64,000 nt of DNA, taken from contig NC_066585.1 in the NCBI RefSeq assembly GCF_024323335.1, forward strand, positions 177,943,149 to 178,007,148, in the 5' to 3' direction. The notes below the pieces were generated by a model. It was not told the DNA's origin. It did no database searches and saw nothing but the letters and a program-made list of their open reading frames with translations. The stretch comes from Lathyrus oleraceus. Its lineage: Eukaryota > Streptophyta > Magnoliopsida > Fabales > Fabaceae. The position numbers and the translations under genes were made by a program. Of this stretch, positions 23,276 through 35,339 are shown piece by piece (positions within the stretch are counted from its first letter, which is position 1; the number at the start of each line of letters is the position of its first letter).

Positions 23276-23360
23276 TAAAATGGACCAGTCGTTTGTGCGT
23301 TGGGTGATTTTCAGTTATTAAGAGGTTGGGGGTTCGAAACCCCCTTACTACCAAAAAATC
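23276..23360 (+). other. tRNA-like relic, possible SINE head
   Basis: GGGGGTTCGAAACCCCC is a perfect T-arm with a B-box (GGTTCGAAACC) and is followed by TTACTACCA. An A-box-like GTTTGTGCGTTGG lies about 40 bases upstream. No matching 5' acceptor strand is found, so it is not an intact tRNA gene. It may be the head of a tRNA-derived SINE. Confidence 0.3.
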
Positions 23361-23489
23361 CTGCATATGTTAGCTTTGCAATACATAATCAATGCCAAGT
23401 CCAGATAAAAGGAGAAGGTTGTGATAGGCAGTCCACATTCGAAAAGAAAATGAAATAGTAAAATTATATTAATAACTATTGTCTGAAAA

Positions 23490-23960
23490 CCCTTGTCAAT
23501 TTAGAATGAGAAAGCAACTTATAACTATCTCTACAATGGTTTTGTTCATCCTTCCAGCTAAATCGTTCATCTGAGGAGTTTTGGAGGTATTTTCTCATAT
23601 ATAATTCCAAGGATATTACAATAATCCTCAAATGAAACTATGCACTATCCACCTTTATTAGCTTTCAAACTTCTAGATGCTCGTTCAATATAAGCATGGA
23701 ACTCTTTGAAAATTTAAGAACTTGACTTTTTGTCTTTAGTGGATACACACACCCATTCCTTTCTCAAGTGATCTTTAATGATGGTAACAAAGTATTTAAC
23801 ACCACTAAGGGATATTTCAGATGTTAAATACATATTTGAATTAACAATGTCTATAACTTTGTTTCTTCTTCTTGTATCATCTGATCTTTAAAAAGACATT
23901 TTGTTTTGCTTTTCTACTAGACATTCTTTTACAAAATTCAAGTCTTTTCTCATTTATGTT
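23490..23960 (-). pseudogene. Copia integrase fragment, degenerate
   Basis: On the minus strand the pieces read, in order, KYFVTIIKDHLRKEWV, a KEFHAYIERA-like linker, an EDYCNILGI segment and a K-TPQMN-L-RMNKTI motif. These match the copia integrase core (FVTFIDDHSR...NGVAERMNRTI). The final catalytic glutamate motif is altered. No LTR can be paired with it. Confidence 0.6.
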
Positions 23961-25639
23961 TGGAAGATGATATTTATTAAGAATCTCCAAAATTTTCTCA
24001 TTCATATGGTCTAATATTTATTAAGTATCTCTTTTTGATTTTGTCCAGATTTATTCGAATCAAATGTTCTTCTAGATTTGAATCAAACCATAAAAAACTC
24101 AATTTCCATCACTTATTTAAATGATTGTTTCTTTTGATTAAAGTAACAAGTGCGGGACATCTATGATGATTCAGAGAGACAAAAATAATGATTTTTGTCC
24201 TCTCTTATTAGTGTGTTCATCTTTACACCATTCTTCTCTCTTCTTCATCAAACATCGATATTTGATATTGAACTCATGTCAATTCTTTATCTATTTTTAT
24301 TGCATCTTGTTTGTACAATTGGATTATTTTTGTGATAATTTGAGAATGAGTTGATCAATCTTGTTGAGGATTTGATCAAGCTCTTGATAACCATCAAGAA
24401 CAAAGACACATTCATCTAGAAACATTTATAAACCTTGTGTGTGTGTGTATGTTCATTTTTCATCAAAACTGAATTACTTGACTAATCACTCATAATGTCC
24501 TTTGTTGTTGAGATTATCTAGCACTGTTGACCATCTTCATCCTTAGTCTTTTTTCTTATTTATGGACCATCCTCTAAAGATTGAGTGAAATGGAGACTAG
24601 TAGTACATTAGGGTATCTAATGTTTTTATGTGTAGCTGGTTTTATATTGTAACGGGTACAAGTATCATTTCTTAAGTGCAGTTGGTTTTGAAGGGTTATC
24701 TAACAAGATAAGAGTTTCCATTGTACTATAAGGAAGACTATGGCATAATCAAGTATTCATGGTCCGTAAGGCGGAGTTGGAAGTTGTCCTTCTTTGATGG
24801 CGTTGGAGAAAGATTGCTAGTAGACAAAGTTGGGAGTTGTCAAATATACACTCAGTTAATGGCAATCACTCAGATAAGAAATCAATGGGATCGGGTGGAT
24901 TGCCACACACGAATACTTAGAGCAGGTTATTGGATCAAGATCTTGAGGGATCTTATATTGTGTTAGCAATTTAGTCTCTACTTCATTAGAAGGAATGATT
25001 ATGTGATAGTTCTTTGTAATCAAAATGATGTAATTATTTTATCATCATAGTGGAAGATCATGATCATATTTTGATGGCATCATCCATTGAAAAGTGAATG
25101 TAGGAAAAATGAGGACGAACGTTGAAACACTATATATCTTGTGTATTTTTGTCTTTCCTATCCTTTTTGCTTTATAAGCATTCATTCATTTCATATGTGC
25201 TACTGCATGTTTGAAATTGCATAGTTTATATACCATACAGCTTAGATCGTGCTTGTAGTGATTTAATGTATAAGCTTAGGTATGTGGCGTATCAATCTTA
25301 AGGAATCATTATGAAGTCAATTATGCATTGTTAAGTACATTCAAGTAATGTGTTTTTAAATCGTTTCATTTACAAGCGACTTTGAATGTCATGTAAATTA
25401 CTTGCACTAGGAACGATTTATCTTATGGTTATTTCATGTATCAATTCTTGTGACTTGATTCATTGAGATGCTTCCAAGCTCTCGTTTTTTGTGTTTTGGT
25501 TCCACACCTTTTTAAAATATTTTTGTTTTATGGAACCTAAAAAGTATTTCAAAATTGTCTAAAAGGATTTTAGGTCTATTCAATCCCCCACCCACTTCTA
25601 GAGATTGTTGTTTTCATATTCTCACCCAACAACTCAGGG
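23961..25639. other. Unassigned AT-rich sequence, probable element debris
   Basis: I recognise no gene here. The stretch TCTATTCAATCCCCCACCCACTTCTAGAGATTG near 25580 and CACCCAACA near 25630 resemble the end of a copia LTR, but no primer binding site follows. The 81-codon frame at 24721-24966 has no recognisable match. Confidence 0.35.
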
Positions 25640-26335
25640 TTTAGAGAGGGGACCCAGTTTGTATGAAGAGTTAAATGTTGAGTTTGTACCAAATGCATGT
25701 GTTGAGTAGATGTTGAATTGAATTACATAAAGGTTGTGCAAATGAGATGTTTGAGTATTGTTGAATACTCTTGTATGAATTTGTGTAAGTTTGATTGTGA
25801 CGTGGGTGAAATGTCAATACATGATATTGTGGTGCATATTTGATATGTGTATGATTTTGTAGCGTGTGAATCTACCCTGATGCTTTGTGCACCATTTATT
25901 ATTTGAATGTATTATCACCTCTTTCTGTTTGATGTTGCATTTGTGCTCCATTGGAGCAAAGACAATCAGGTACCTCAGTAGGAGCTTGATGTAGAGGATT
26001 ATATTGCACCTTCTTAGTTGCTTGTCGATTAAGTTTTATAGTTGGAATCACTCTGATATGTAACACTAGGGTAACACGTTATTCTTTTATTATTTTTCTT
26101 ATGTTTCATATCTTTTCTTTATTTGGATATTAAACCACTTTTAAAACTAATAATGTTGTTGAGACTTTTTACGCCAAGTGCTTTATAAATTCCGTTGCTT
26201 ATCAAATGATCAAATTTTCAACTAAGTGGTTCATGTATGTTTTATTGTTGTGTGAGCAACATCTTGCTTGGAGAATTTATGTGTTATACATGTTATATTT
26301 AATTATTTATCGAGTTGGGAAGTAAGGTGTTATAC
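25640..26335 (+). mobile_element. Truncated 5' LTR of a Ty3/gypsy element
   Basis: The end GGTGTTATACA at 26335 and the block around 25860-26060 (a TTATTATTTGAATG box and CACTCTGATATGTAACA) resemble the right halves of the solo LTRs at 30212-32954 and 36459-38805, so this is a diverged member of the same broad family. No TGTAACACC start is visible, so the left part is lost. Confidence 0.5.
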
Positions 26336-26337
26336 AG

Positions 26338-26352
26338 GGGTATCAGAGCTTG
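26338..26352 (+). other. Primer binding site of gypsy element (26.3 kb)
   Basis: GGGTATCAGAGCTTG just after the LTR end resembles the Met-tRNA site TGGTATCAGAGC used by plant chromoviruses. Confidence 0.6.
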
Positions 26353-26468
26353 GTTGGTCCATTCGGCCGAGGTTTTGTCATGTTGATTGTTCCCTGGTAT
26401 GCGACATGTGTATGAACATTATTAATGTGTTGTTTCATCTAATGTATGTTTGCTGGTGTGAAGACTAA

Positions 26469-26615
26469 TGGCTAGAAGAAATGACCAGATGGTTGTTGAT
26501 GCCTTGGAAGTGATGGCGCAGGCGCTGCAAGGTCAATAGAATCAGGCTAGCAGTGAGTTATGTGGATTGGGGAAGTTTCAGCAAAACAACCCGTCGACCT
26601 TCTAACGAAATAACT
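26469..26615 (+). pseudogene. Start of a gypsy gag, truncated
   Basis: ATG 26469 opens MARRNDQMVVDALEVMAQAL, the usual beginning of a Ty3/gypsy gag in legumes. A TAG follows after 22 codons, and the frame then continues QASSELCGLGKFQQNNPSTF, matching the FQRNNPPTF gag motif. Homology ends near 26615, where unrelated sequence begins. Confidence 0.6.
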
Positions 26616-27358
26616 CGTCATTTATCTTCATTTCAGTTTTTGTCAACTAATTTACAATACCATTTTAAAGTATTTAAATGTTTGATCATGGTTTTACTGT
26701 CTGAATAGTCCAACTTCACGAGTTTTCTAACAAGGCGTGCTTTATTTCTTGGTGTCTTCTTTGGAGTAAAATGATTCAAGCTTTATCCACAACTAATAAG
26801 CGCTGGTATAAGTTAATGTACACTTTAACAAGCTTCAATCAATATATTTTTGAATCACAACTATTGCTTTCCAATTTTTCCTATCCCATATTTTGTTGGT
26901 TCTCCCCTGAGATTTGTCCTTCTGAGTGATTGACTCATGTAAGTCTTTGCAATATAAATGATATTTCATCATCAACTTATAATATATGTAATATTCAGTA
27001 TTTAGCTTGAACATATCTCAATCACAAGTGATATAACTCTCCATCTTAAGTTACACATGATATTATTTTATTCAGCCAATGAGGTTATTGTTGAATATTA
27101 GAATAAAAATGAGTTTATGGGTATAGTGCATCAAATAACTTCCTAGAAAAGAGAGATGAGTCAAAAAGATACTATTAAATACCACAAGGAGTTTATGGAT
27201 ATAGTGCATCAAATAAGTTCCAAGAAAGAGAGGTGAGTAAAAAAGATACACTTAAATATCACACGTTTCCTTAAAACATTGTTGTAATCACAAATCATAA
27301 TAAGAATTAATAATTTTTCTTGTGAATACAATACCTTAGTATTTATGAACTCCCAAAG
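26616..27358. other. Non-coding spacer with a 78-bp tandem duplication
   Basis: No gene is seen. Two copies of a 78-bp unit starting GAGTTTATGG lie at 27111-27188 and 27189-27265, with about ten differences. The rest is AT-rich. Confidence 0.6.
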
Positions 27359-27790
27359 CTATGATACCACTCTTGGGAAATGTCTGCATAACTTCCTTCA
27401 TCTTTCGGCTAAAAATTGACACTAAACAGAAGCAAAAATAAAGAGAATAAAGTAGTAAAATCACACCAATTTTTTTCATGTAGAAACCTCTCACAATGTA
27501 AAAGGAAAAGAATCACGGGATCTAGTCAAATAAAATATCTGCAATATGGAAAAGTAAAATTATAGACTCTCTTGATATAAGAGGATTTATCTTTTAAACT
27601 CACATGACTCAAATAATATAAAATATCTATCCGCTTTCACTAAAATATGATAGAAACAAAACTCTTTTTCTCAAAAAAATAAAAATAAAAACTGTACTTT
27701 TCACTATCACTCTTAAGTTGGATCCCCTTAGCTAAAATGATGAAAAATCAATGCTTAAATTTAGATTCTTATAACTCTTATCTTCATATC
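27359..27790 (-). mobile_element. Possible copia LTR remnant with primer binding site (minus)
   Basis: On the minus strand, TGGTATCATAGC (27359-27370) follows a possible LTR end at 27384 (…GCAGACA). This is the layout of a minus-strand copia 5' end. The extent of the LTR to the right is a guess, and no coding relic is found with it. Confidence 0.35.
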
Positions 27791-27801
27791 GTGTAGTCTC
27801 A

Positions 27802-28370
<569 letters not shown>

Positions 28371-28372
28371 TA

Positions 28373-28641
28373 CTCTCTCTCATAAAAAAATATTTTATTT
28401 GAGCAATGTGTCTTTTTTAAGAAAATGATTAGATTAATTAATTTTAATGATAAAATTAATATCATTTACTATAATACTCTTATTAATTATAGATAATAAA
28501 GTAATTGAATAAAGTGAAAGTTAATAAATAGAGGTAGACTAATGAAAAAATAATAATAAATGTTGCATTGATATTATAAATAGATGATTATTTTGAGACA
28601 GAAAAAAATACAAATGAAATACTTTTATGAAACGGAGTGAT
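28373..28641. mobile_element. Stowaway-like MITE
   Basis: A 269-bp AT-rich block lies between TA dinucleotides (28371-28372 and 28642-28643). Its right end, read inward, is CACTCCGTTTCATAAAAGTA, close to the Stowaway terminus CTCCCTCCGTTTC. The left end CTCTCTCTCATAAAAAAATA is a diverged inverted copy. Such elements move with Tc1/mariner transposases, none of which is encoded here. Confidence 0.6.
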
Positions 28642-28643
28642 TA

Positions 28644-29035
28644 GTAAAATTTAGAAAGTATGTTAATTGATGTTTACAATTTTGATGATACATTTATCTA
28701 TTCACTCAAAGAAATAATATTTAAGTGGTGAAATTTTAAAAAGAATTAAATGTAAAATATGAATGACTTGGAAATGTCATAAATATAAAACAGGTTTAAA
28801 TGCAGTTTTGATTCTCGTATATCTACTTTGATAATTTTTGTAGTTTTTATTTTAAAAAAATCAACTTTATAATCCCTTAGTATCATATTTCATATTTTTT
28901 GTGTGGTCTTCCATGACAAAACAGTCTTTTTTTCCCGGTTGGTATGTGAATCTATGATGTGACATTTTTTAACTTCTGCCACGTCATTAAAATACTTGAT
29001 GCAGTTGGCAAGTTCCCAGTTAATAAGGAAAGGGT
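28644..29035. other. AT-rich spacer
   Basis: No gene is seen. The string AGGTTTAAATGCAGTTTTGATTC near 28794 recalls ends of legume non-autonomous DNA elements, but no matching inverted end is found. Confidence 0.4.
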
Positions 29036-29039
29036 ACAA

Positions 29040-29177
29040 AGTGAGCATATTTTCATATAACACTTAGGGACAAATTCCATGATAGCATGTCCTCTTACAA
29101 AAGGTCTTCCATCCAAGGTCATTCATGAGCACACTGCTCACATGGGTGTTTTACGGTTTGAGGAATCTTTAGTTTAG
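29040..29177 (+). pseudogene. C-terminal end of a copia RNase H
   Basis: A plus frame reads PLTKGLPSKVIHEHTAHMGV and stops at TAG shortly after. This matches the copia C-terminal motif DPLTKGLP.K..EH...MG. The upstream polyprotein is lost. Confidence 0.65.
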
Positions 29178-29570
29178 TGGGAGTTAATCATTTATGAATT
29201 TTGTGTTCTATATTTGGTATTATGTACGCATACTCTGATTTTGAATATTTTATCTGATTTGTAAAGTTTGATATTTAGCTATTTATACTTTGTATAACGT
29301 GGTTATTGAAGGATCTTACAAAAGTAAAGTATGACCAATTGTAAACCGACATGTACATGCCACATTCTTGTGATTTTCATATTACACATTTTATGATGAA
29401 TCTATGTCATTTAGTTATGCCATTATTAGTAATTATTGATGAGTTTAGTTATGATTGATATAACGAAAATTACTTTGCTACTATGTACTGACATAACTAA
29501 TGGACAAGATTATTTGGATATGCTTGAAGTATATAATGAAAACTTTTAAGCTCGTAAAGTTGCATATGTG

Positions 29571-29583
29571 ACTAGTGGGAGAT
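29571..29583 (+). other. Polypurine tract of copia fragment
   Basis: ACTAGTGGGAGAT precedes the LTR start, as in many plant copia elements. Confidence 0.6.
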
Positions 29584-30086
29584 TGTCAGAATTTTAGGTC
29601 ACAAATGTAATATTACATGTGTTATGACCTTTATTTAATTAGTCAAAACTAAAATGGTCTAATTGATATTAAGTCTATAGCTAAGGGCATATATGTTATG
29701 AAAGGTTATTGTATGGATATCATAAGTTAATATTTTAATTTGATAAGGAGTCAAATTAGAATACTGAAAACTAAGTAATAACCATAAGGGAGATATTTAT
29801 ATGGGAAATGGTCCCCATTTGTAGAAGAACGATGAATACAGTTTATCAGGTATTCTCTGTCCATCACTCTAAGGCACTTTACAAATCGGAAGATCACATG
29901 CTTGTAAACCTTCGAAAATTCCAATGGCAAAATCAAGTATGCTTTCGCTTTCATTATCGTATTGCATTCGGGTATGGGTTCTACGAAAATGAGTTAATAG
30001 GATATGAACTCAAAGGGATTAGATCAGGATTTGGTTCTTGATCTTTATATGGGTATAGATACATTCGGTAATGAACGTATCTAACA
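29584..30086 (+). mobile_element. 3' LTR of a 5'-truncated copia element (503 bp)
   Basis: The block starts TGTCAGAATTTTAGG right after the polypurine tract and ends GTATCTAACA. It follows the RNase H end at 29040-29177 with a 3' untranslated stretch of about 400 bp. No second LTR copy is present in the window. Confidence 0.6.
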
Positions 30087-33000
30087 CATCATGGATGAGA
30101 ATTTACCTTCCAACTATACACGGGTCACTCATCACATGTCAACAGATGTCTCTTGTTATAGATGTGGTGCAACTAATGAGCCCGTCTTACACACACTTAG
30201 AGATTGTCCTATGTAACACCTCGTTTTTATTAGATTATTTTATTTACTCTATTTATGCATTTTGTGTAATTTAATTGCTTATTATATGATTGTGGGTTAT
30301 ATGCCCTTGAGGTGGGGGTGTGGAGAGAACTTAGAAGTGAATAGAATTAATTTAGAAATAATTAATTATTAGGATAAATAGTATTATACCTAGTTATTTA
30401 AATATAATAGAATATGATAATCGGGTCAATTGTGTGATATAAATAATAGAATATATTAGTATTAGGAGAGAAGTTGAAAATTAGTCGGGTAATAATAATA
30501 ATTAGACAAAAATAATTAGAATAATATATATAGAATAATATATATACTAAAAAAATTAAGGAAATAGACTCATTCTATCCGTATGTGAAAAATAGAAGAA
30601 TAGAGAAACTAAGGTTTTTGAAAAGGAGTGTTAGGGCTTGAGAGAATATATCAATTGAACCTCAATCTTGCTGAATTTCTAGAATTACAAGATAGGGGAA
30701 TTGTTCATCTAAAGGTGCTTTAGTCATGAAAGGGTAGAGATGTTTCTCTTAACCTTCCATAAGAATTATATTAGAATGATCATAATTTATTGATGTGATA
30801 TATGACCAGTTTGTTTAACTTTAAAAAAATAGATTTTTTTTTTTGTATTTTTAAAATGGATTTTACAAAAATGTTTTTAAAAATATTACAAGTTTTTCTA
30901 AATTTATTTTTTATAAATTAAAAGATTGAATTGTTCATTGTATAACATAAATATACATTATTGAAGATCAAAACATAGTCAAAATCATAACTTTTTAAAA
31001 AAATTGTATCTTAAAAATGATTTTAAAAAAAAACTATTTGAAATAGCTTCAAAATTAAATGATTTTTTAAAAATTTTGATATCCAAAAAAAGTTTTGATA
31101 AAATGATAAAATACCTAAAATAATATTTTAAGAATAACTATTCAAACAAAAAATTTATTCGAAGCTTTCATAGAAAATTTCTTTATAAATTTTTTTTATA
31201 CTAAAATTTATAACAATAAAAATTATTTTAAAAAAAAACCAAAAGAAACGGTCAATTGTATTATTGATTGAATAATATTTTATTGGGTAGAGATTGATTT
31301 TATTTTATTTTGTCTGACGCATAGGTACCTTCACTTTCGTTGAATTTCCTTATACTAAGGACTCTGTTTTAATATCTTCAATTTCATTCTCGATACTCTG
31401 TCTTCTAGTGGAAGCATGTATTGTATTAATATGAATGTGGTTAGTGAATATTATAAACCATTCGAAAAATTGAATTAGTGGCGTGACTACTATTTCTACA
31501 CATTGATGATCGAGTTACAGGAAAACATGTACTTCTATTATCCTATCAAACTAGTGACTTGATTGTAAAATAATACATTCTATATATATGGGTCATGTTA
31601 TACTATTGGAGATAAAGTATATCATAAAGAGATTTTACTGAAACTCACGGTATTAATGTCAAAGGTTCTATCAATTTCATAGTGTTTTAATTGTGAGATT
31701 TGTTTTTAGTTATAAAATACCATTTTAACAACCTAGAACAATAATTATTTTCTATATAAATATTAAGCATATTTATTTTGACTATTCAAAAATCATAATT
31801 GTTTTGTAATAATTGATGATGCGTAATTTAATTATTATATGATTAAATTGTAAATTACATTTGGATGTGGTTTATATGCAAATTATGAATGTTATGGAAT
31901 TTTGGTGATGTAGCACTTTTGAATGGGCATATATTATGCTTGCGTGGAGATATTGATGGTGGTTTGCACTGTCAGAATGAGGATCGATGTGCATGTGTTT
32001 GCGCATGTTGTTGTTGAAAGTCATGCATCATGTTATCTGAACTTCGGTTCATTTTGGCGAGTCTTAATCTTATGATGGGATCGAGTGCAAGTAGTTAATT
32101 CCATTGAGGGATTAGTGAAGCGTTGCTATACGGTGATTACTAGTGATTTTTTGTGTGCTCTGGTTTCAAGAGGGAATTTGATCCTGAGATGGGGATCAGG
32201 GAGCGAGATGAACCTATGTGTTCATATTTGGTACCATATGCATATCGAGTCGAGTTGTTATCATGAGTCGCATTGCATGATTAAAATATGTGAATGTGTC
32301 AATAATTATGGTGAATCTTATGTGAATTGTATGAGTTGGTGGCGATGAGGTGAAATGTGAATATATGATATCGAGGTGCATTGTGATATGTGTATGACTT
32401 GTAGTGTATGAACCTATCCTGATTATTTCGTACACCGTTTATTATTTGAATGAATTCTCATCCCTTTGCCTTGATATAGTTCGCCATGGACATCTTGCAG
32501 ATACTCGAATTGCTGCAGTAAGTGGGAGTTAGCTCATGGAGTTAGTTCTTTAGTTTATCGTAGTCTAGAAGTTGCTCTGATCCTGTAACATCAGGATTGG
32601 GAACGATTGATTGCTTATTATGTTTTATTTAGAGTTTATTTGAATTATTTGGTGTTTTGTTGAAGCTGTGGAGAGTTGCACATGACAACTCATTATTTTG
32701 GAAACGGTTTTATGTTAAATTGGAGTTGATACTAAAAGTCTGAGTTTATAAAGTTTTATTATTTTAATTAATCGATGCCTCCGCAATGATACCATAAGTG
32801 AAGGTGACCGTGCGATGACAGATGTTGTATGAACGTGAATATTTTTCCGCTGCGGGTTTATTAAATATATGCTTTGTTAAAGGATTGTCGTTGGTGACAT
32901 CTTAAATTTTCGAGCAAAACTTAATACACAAGTTTCAGGATTTAGGGTGTTACGCCTTAAGGTCATGTAAGTTTGGAAAAATTTCAGTTTTCAATGTCAG

Positions 33001-33560
33001 ATTCATTTTTATGAGGATGATATATAAAATTGGATGAAAATTATTTTGGTTTCTAATCATGACCCTTTGTTTCTCATTTGTTGTTGGGTGATTTGGAAAT
33101 CTCATAACGAATAATCATTCAAAGACAACAACCACTCTCTCTGGAATATTCTTAGCCAAATAACTACTTTTTTACACTCTACCAAACATACTTTTGGTTG
33201 TTCTAATAAGATATCATCCCCTAGACTTGTGTCTTGGAACTCTCCCCCAAAGAATGTGATACAGATCAATGTAGATGGTAGTTCCATTGACAATCCAGGG
33301 ACACATGACTTTGGTGGTCTTTTGAGAAACTCTTATAGAGGTTGCATCATAGGTTTTGCAAGTTGTGGTTTCACCTTTAATTTAAATGTCGAGCTTCAAG
33401 CCATTTTTCATGGTCTTGGCATTATTTTAAATCATGATTTCAAAAGTATAATTTGTGAATCTGATTCTCAAACGACTCTGAAGTTTATTCAAGAGAATGT
33501 CTACTTATCCTTATGCGCCTTTGGTGGATTGTATCCAATCTATTACTCATAAAGAGTGAT
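30087..33560 (+). pseudogene. L1-type LINE 3' region (zinc-binding domain and RNase H), split by a solo LTR
   Basis: The left part (30087-30211) encodes CYRCGATNEPVLHTLRDCP, the zinc-binding reverse-transcriptase-associated motif (C..C...H...C). After the solo LTR the frame resumes near 32955. A 107-codon frame (33229-33552) encodes a plant LINE RNase H: VIQINVDGSS, ELQAIFHGL and CESDSQTTL supply the D, E and D catalytic residues in the expected order. The LINE carries several stops and its 5' part is missing. The LTR insertion is later than the LINE, because it interrupts the sequence after the CP of the zinc motif. Confidence 0.75.
30212..32954 (+). mobile_element. Solo LTR of a gypsy element (about 2.7 kb) inside a LINE
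   Basis: It starts TGTAACACCTCG and ends GGGTGTTACG (expected TTACA, last base changed). No internal region or second LTR is present. CCTTA follows at 32955-32959; the left flank is CCTA, so the duplication has probably lost one base. Its right third is clearly related to the solo LTR at 36459-38805 (CCTTTGC..GGACATCTTG, TGCAGTAAGTGG, GCTCTGATCCT). The middle (about 30800-31850) is AT-rich and may be a secondary insertion. Confidence 0.8.
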
Positions 33561-34020
33561 AGCTTGTCCATTTTCACACCTTACACTGAGAGAATGCTAG
33601 TACTAATTGACTTGCTAAATTGAAAGTCTCGTTTGTTCAGGAATTGAGAGTATTTTTTATTTGTCTCTCTCATTTATTTAATATTTGTTTAGCAGACTTT
33701 AGGGAAATTCAATTTTCAAGAACTTAATTTTCTGTTAATTTTTTTCATTGATAAAAAAAATAAATTATCAATAAAGATTTTGTTTTTTATATAAAAAAAA
33801 ATTAGTTCATTTTATAATTTTGTTCAAATATAAAATTATTCTGATCTATTGATAGTGTAAAAAATTTAATAAATTTTTTTTAATAATTAATTTATGATAA
33901 TATTATTATATTTTTTAATCTGTATAAAAATCTAAAAAAATTATCATTTTAAAACGAAAGTAGTATTTACGTATTAATTAAATAAATGTGAAAAATAAAA
34001 TACTATTTTGAACCGATATT
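33561..34020. other. AT-rich LINE tail and spacer
   Basis: Probable LINE 3' tail followed by A/T-rich sequence. Nothing else is recognised. Confidence 0.4.
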
Positions 34021-34168
34021 GAAGCCCATTATAAGGAGAAACAGAGGCAGTCAATGGTTTTCATTTTCCATGGTTTTTCAAATCCCATTTGTTCATTCCT
34101 CTCACAAAGTGGTTTAGTAGAGCCCACAGACTTTTATGCTTATCCTCAACCACTACCTCTCTTATCTC

Positions 34169-34176
34169 TATAAAAC
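34169..34176 (+). promoter_or_regulatory. Candidate TATA box upstream of small ORF
   Basis: TATAAAAC follows a pyrimidine-rich stretch (CTACCTCTCTTATCTC) and lies 56 bp before ATG 34225. The arrangement resembles a plant core promoter, but this is only a pattern match. Confidence 0.3.
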
Positions 34177-34224
34177 AATGTGAATACTGTTTGACGAAAA
34201 AATCACTTCACTTTGTCTTTCTGA

Positions 34225-34398
34225 ATGGCACCTACAGCAGCAATGCTTTTGCTCCCTCAATACATTGGAAGATCATCCATCACTCACCCACATGAAACCA
34301 CTTCTTTTGGGATGAAAGCCTTTTCACCACTAAAATGGATCACCAATTACATACAATCCAAGATCCAACAAAAACCACCACATTCAAACTCATCATAA
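34225..34398 (+). CDS. Candidate 57-residue small protein, unrecognised
   Basis: The frame starts MAPTAAMLLLPQYIG and ends with TAA at 34396-34398. It contains KWITNYIQSKIQQKPP, a possible amphipathic helix, and a hydroxyl- and Ala-rich N terminus that could be an organelle-targeting peptide. It is the only stretch between 33.6 and 34.9 kb that does not look like an element, and a TATA-like box is well placed. I do not recognise a family. It may be a gene fragment or a chance frame; the frame at 34089-34295 overlaps it. Confidence 0.25.
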   Translation: MAPTAAMLLLPQYIGRSSITHPHETTSFGMKAFSPLKWITNYIQSKIQQKPPHSNSS

Positions 34399-34946
34399 CT
34401 ACATGCTTCATAACAGCTTCGAACAACCCCTTCAATTATCATCCTGCTAATTTTATTACCAGTACAGCTCTTACCTGTGTAATTATGTTTTTTTTTTTAA
34501 TTCATATTAGTTATTATAACTATGTTGCTATGAATATGAGATAACTTTTTGTACATAAAAATCATTTCCAATGTAAACAAACTTTTGTGTAGTAATGTGA
34601 TGAGTGTGATTAGTAAATTTAGAAGATCATTTTCTAGAGTAATCTAAATGATATGTTACATTTAGAATTTACTTTCTCATAATTATCTAATTTCAAATAG
34701 ATACAATGATTACAATAAATTTTTATAATTAATAGTATTTTAGCTAATTTAATAAAAAAATTAAGGCTCAAAAGAATTATCAACAAATATATTTATCGAT
34801 GATCAAAAGAGTAGTCCTAAAAGATTCTAGGATTCAAGAAAAAAATGTCTTAGTATATAGATACCAATAACAAAGATAATTAATAGTAGAAAAATAAATC
34901 AAATTTTAGAAAATTTCAACATGATCCTTTAGATTAACCTTACTTG
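34399..34946. other. AT-rich spacer
   Basis: No recognisable gene or element. Confidence 0.4.
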
Positions 34947-35249
34947 TGTTAAAAAAAAGTGTTTTTAGGAATTCAAGTGTTATAATCGATTAATATAGGG
35001 TGTAACTGGTTATATTAAGAGCAATTTTACTTGTGAGCTGAAGAAACAGGCAAAATGTCGAAATTGTAACCGATTATCTGAGTATAATCAATTACAATTG
35101 AAATGAAATTTATTTTCATGTGTAATCGGTTACAGAGCCGAATTTTTGTGTTTTTCAGTTATGTAATTGCATGTTGAGTCCCAATCATTTTGTAACATTT
35201 ATATAAATGACTTGGAGGCATCCTCATCTTTGATTAATGTGAATAATAC

Positions 35250-35284
<35 letters not shown>

Positions 35285-35335
35285 CACTCTAATTTTCTCC
35301 ATCATTCATCAATCTTGTGGTTCCAAGTTTCAACA
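34947..35335 (+). mobile_element. Putative 5' LTR of a copia element (about 389 bp)
   Basis: The right end CAACA at 35335 is followed by TTTGGCATCAAAAG, a diverged primer binding site, and then by a copia gag. The left end at TGTTAAAA (34947) is a best guess. The block holds five copies of a TGTAATCGGTTACA-type palindrome and a (CT)n run. Confidence 0.5.
35253..35282. repeat. (CT)15 microsatellite
   Basis: An uninterrupted TC dinucleotide run of 30 bp near the LTR end. Confidence 0.95.
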
Positions 35336-35339
35336 TTTG

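Noticed and set aside
23331..23347. Functional tRNA gene
   Set aside because: Only the T-arm is intact; no 5' acceptor strand or anticodon arm can be formed.
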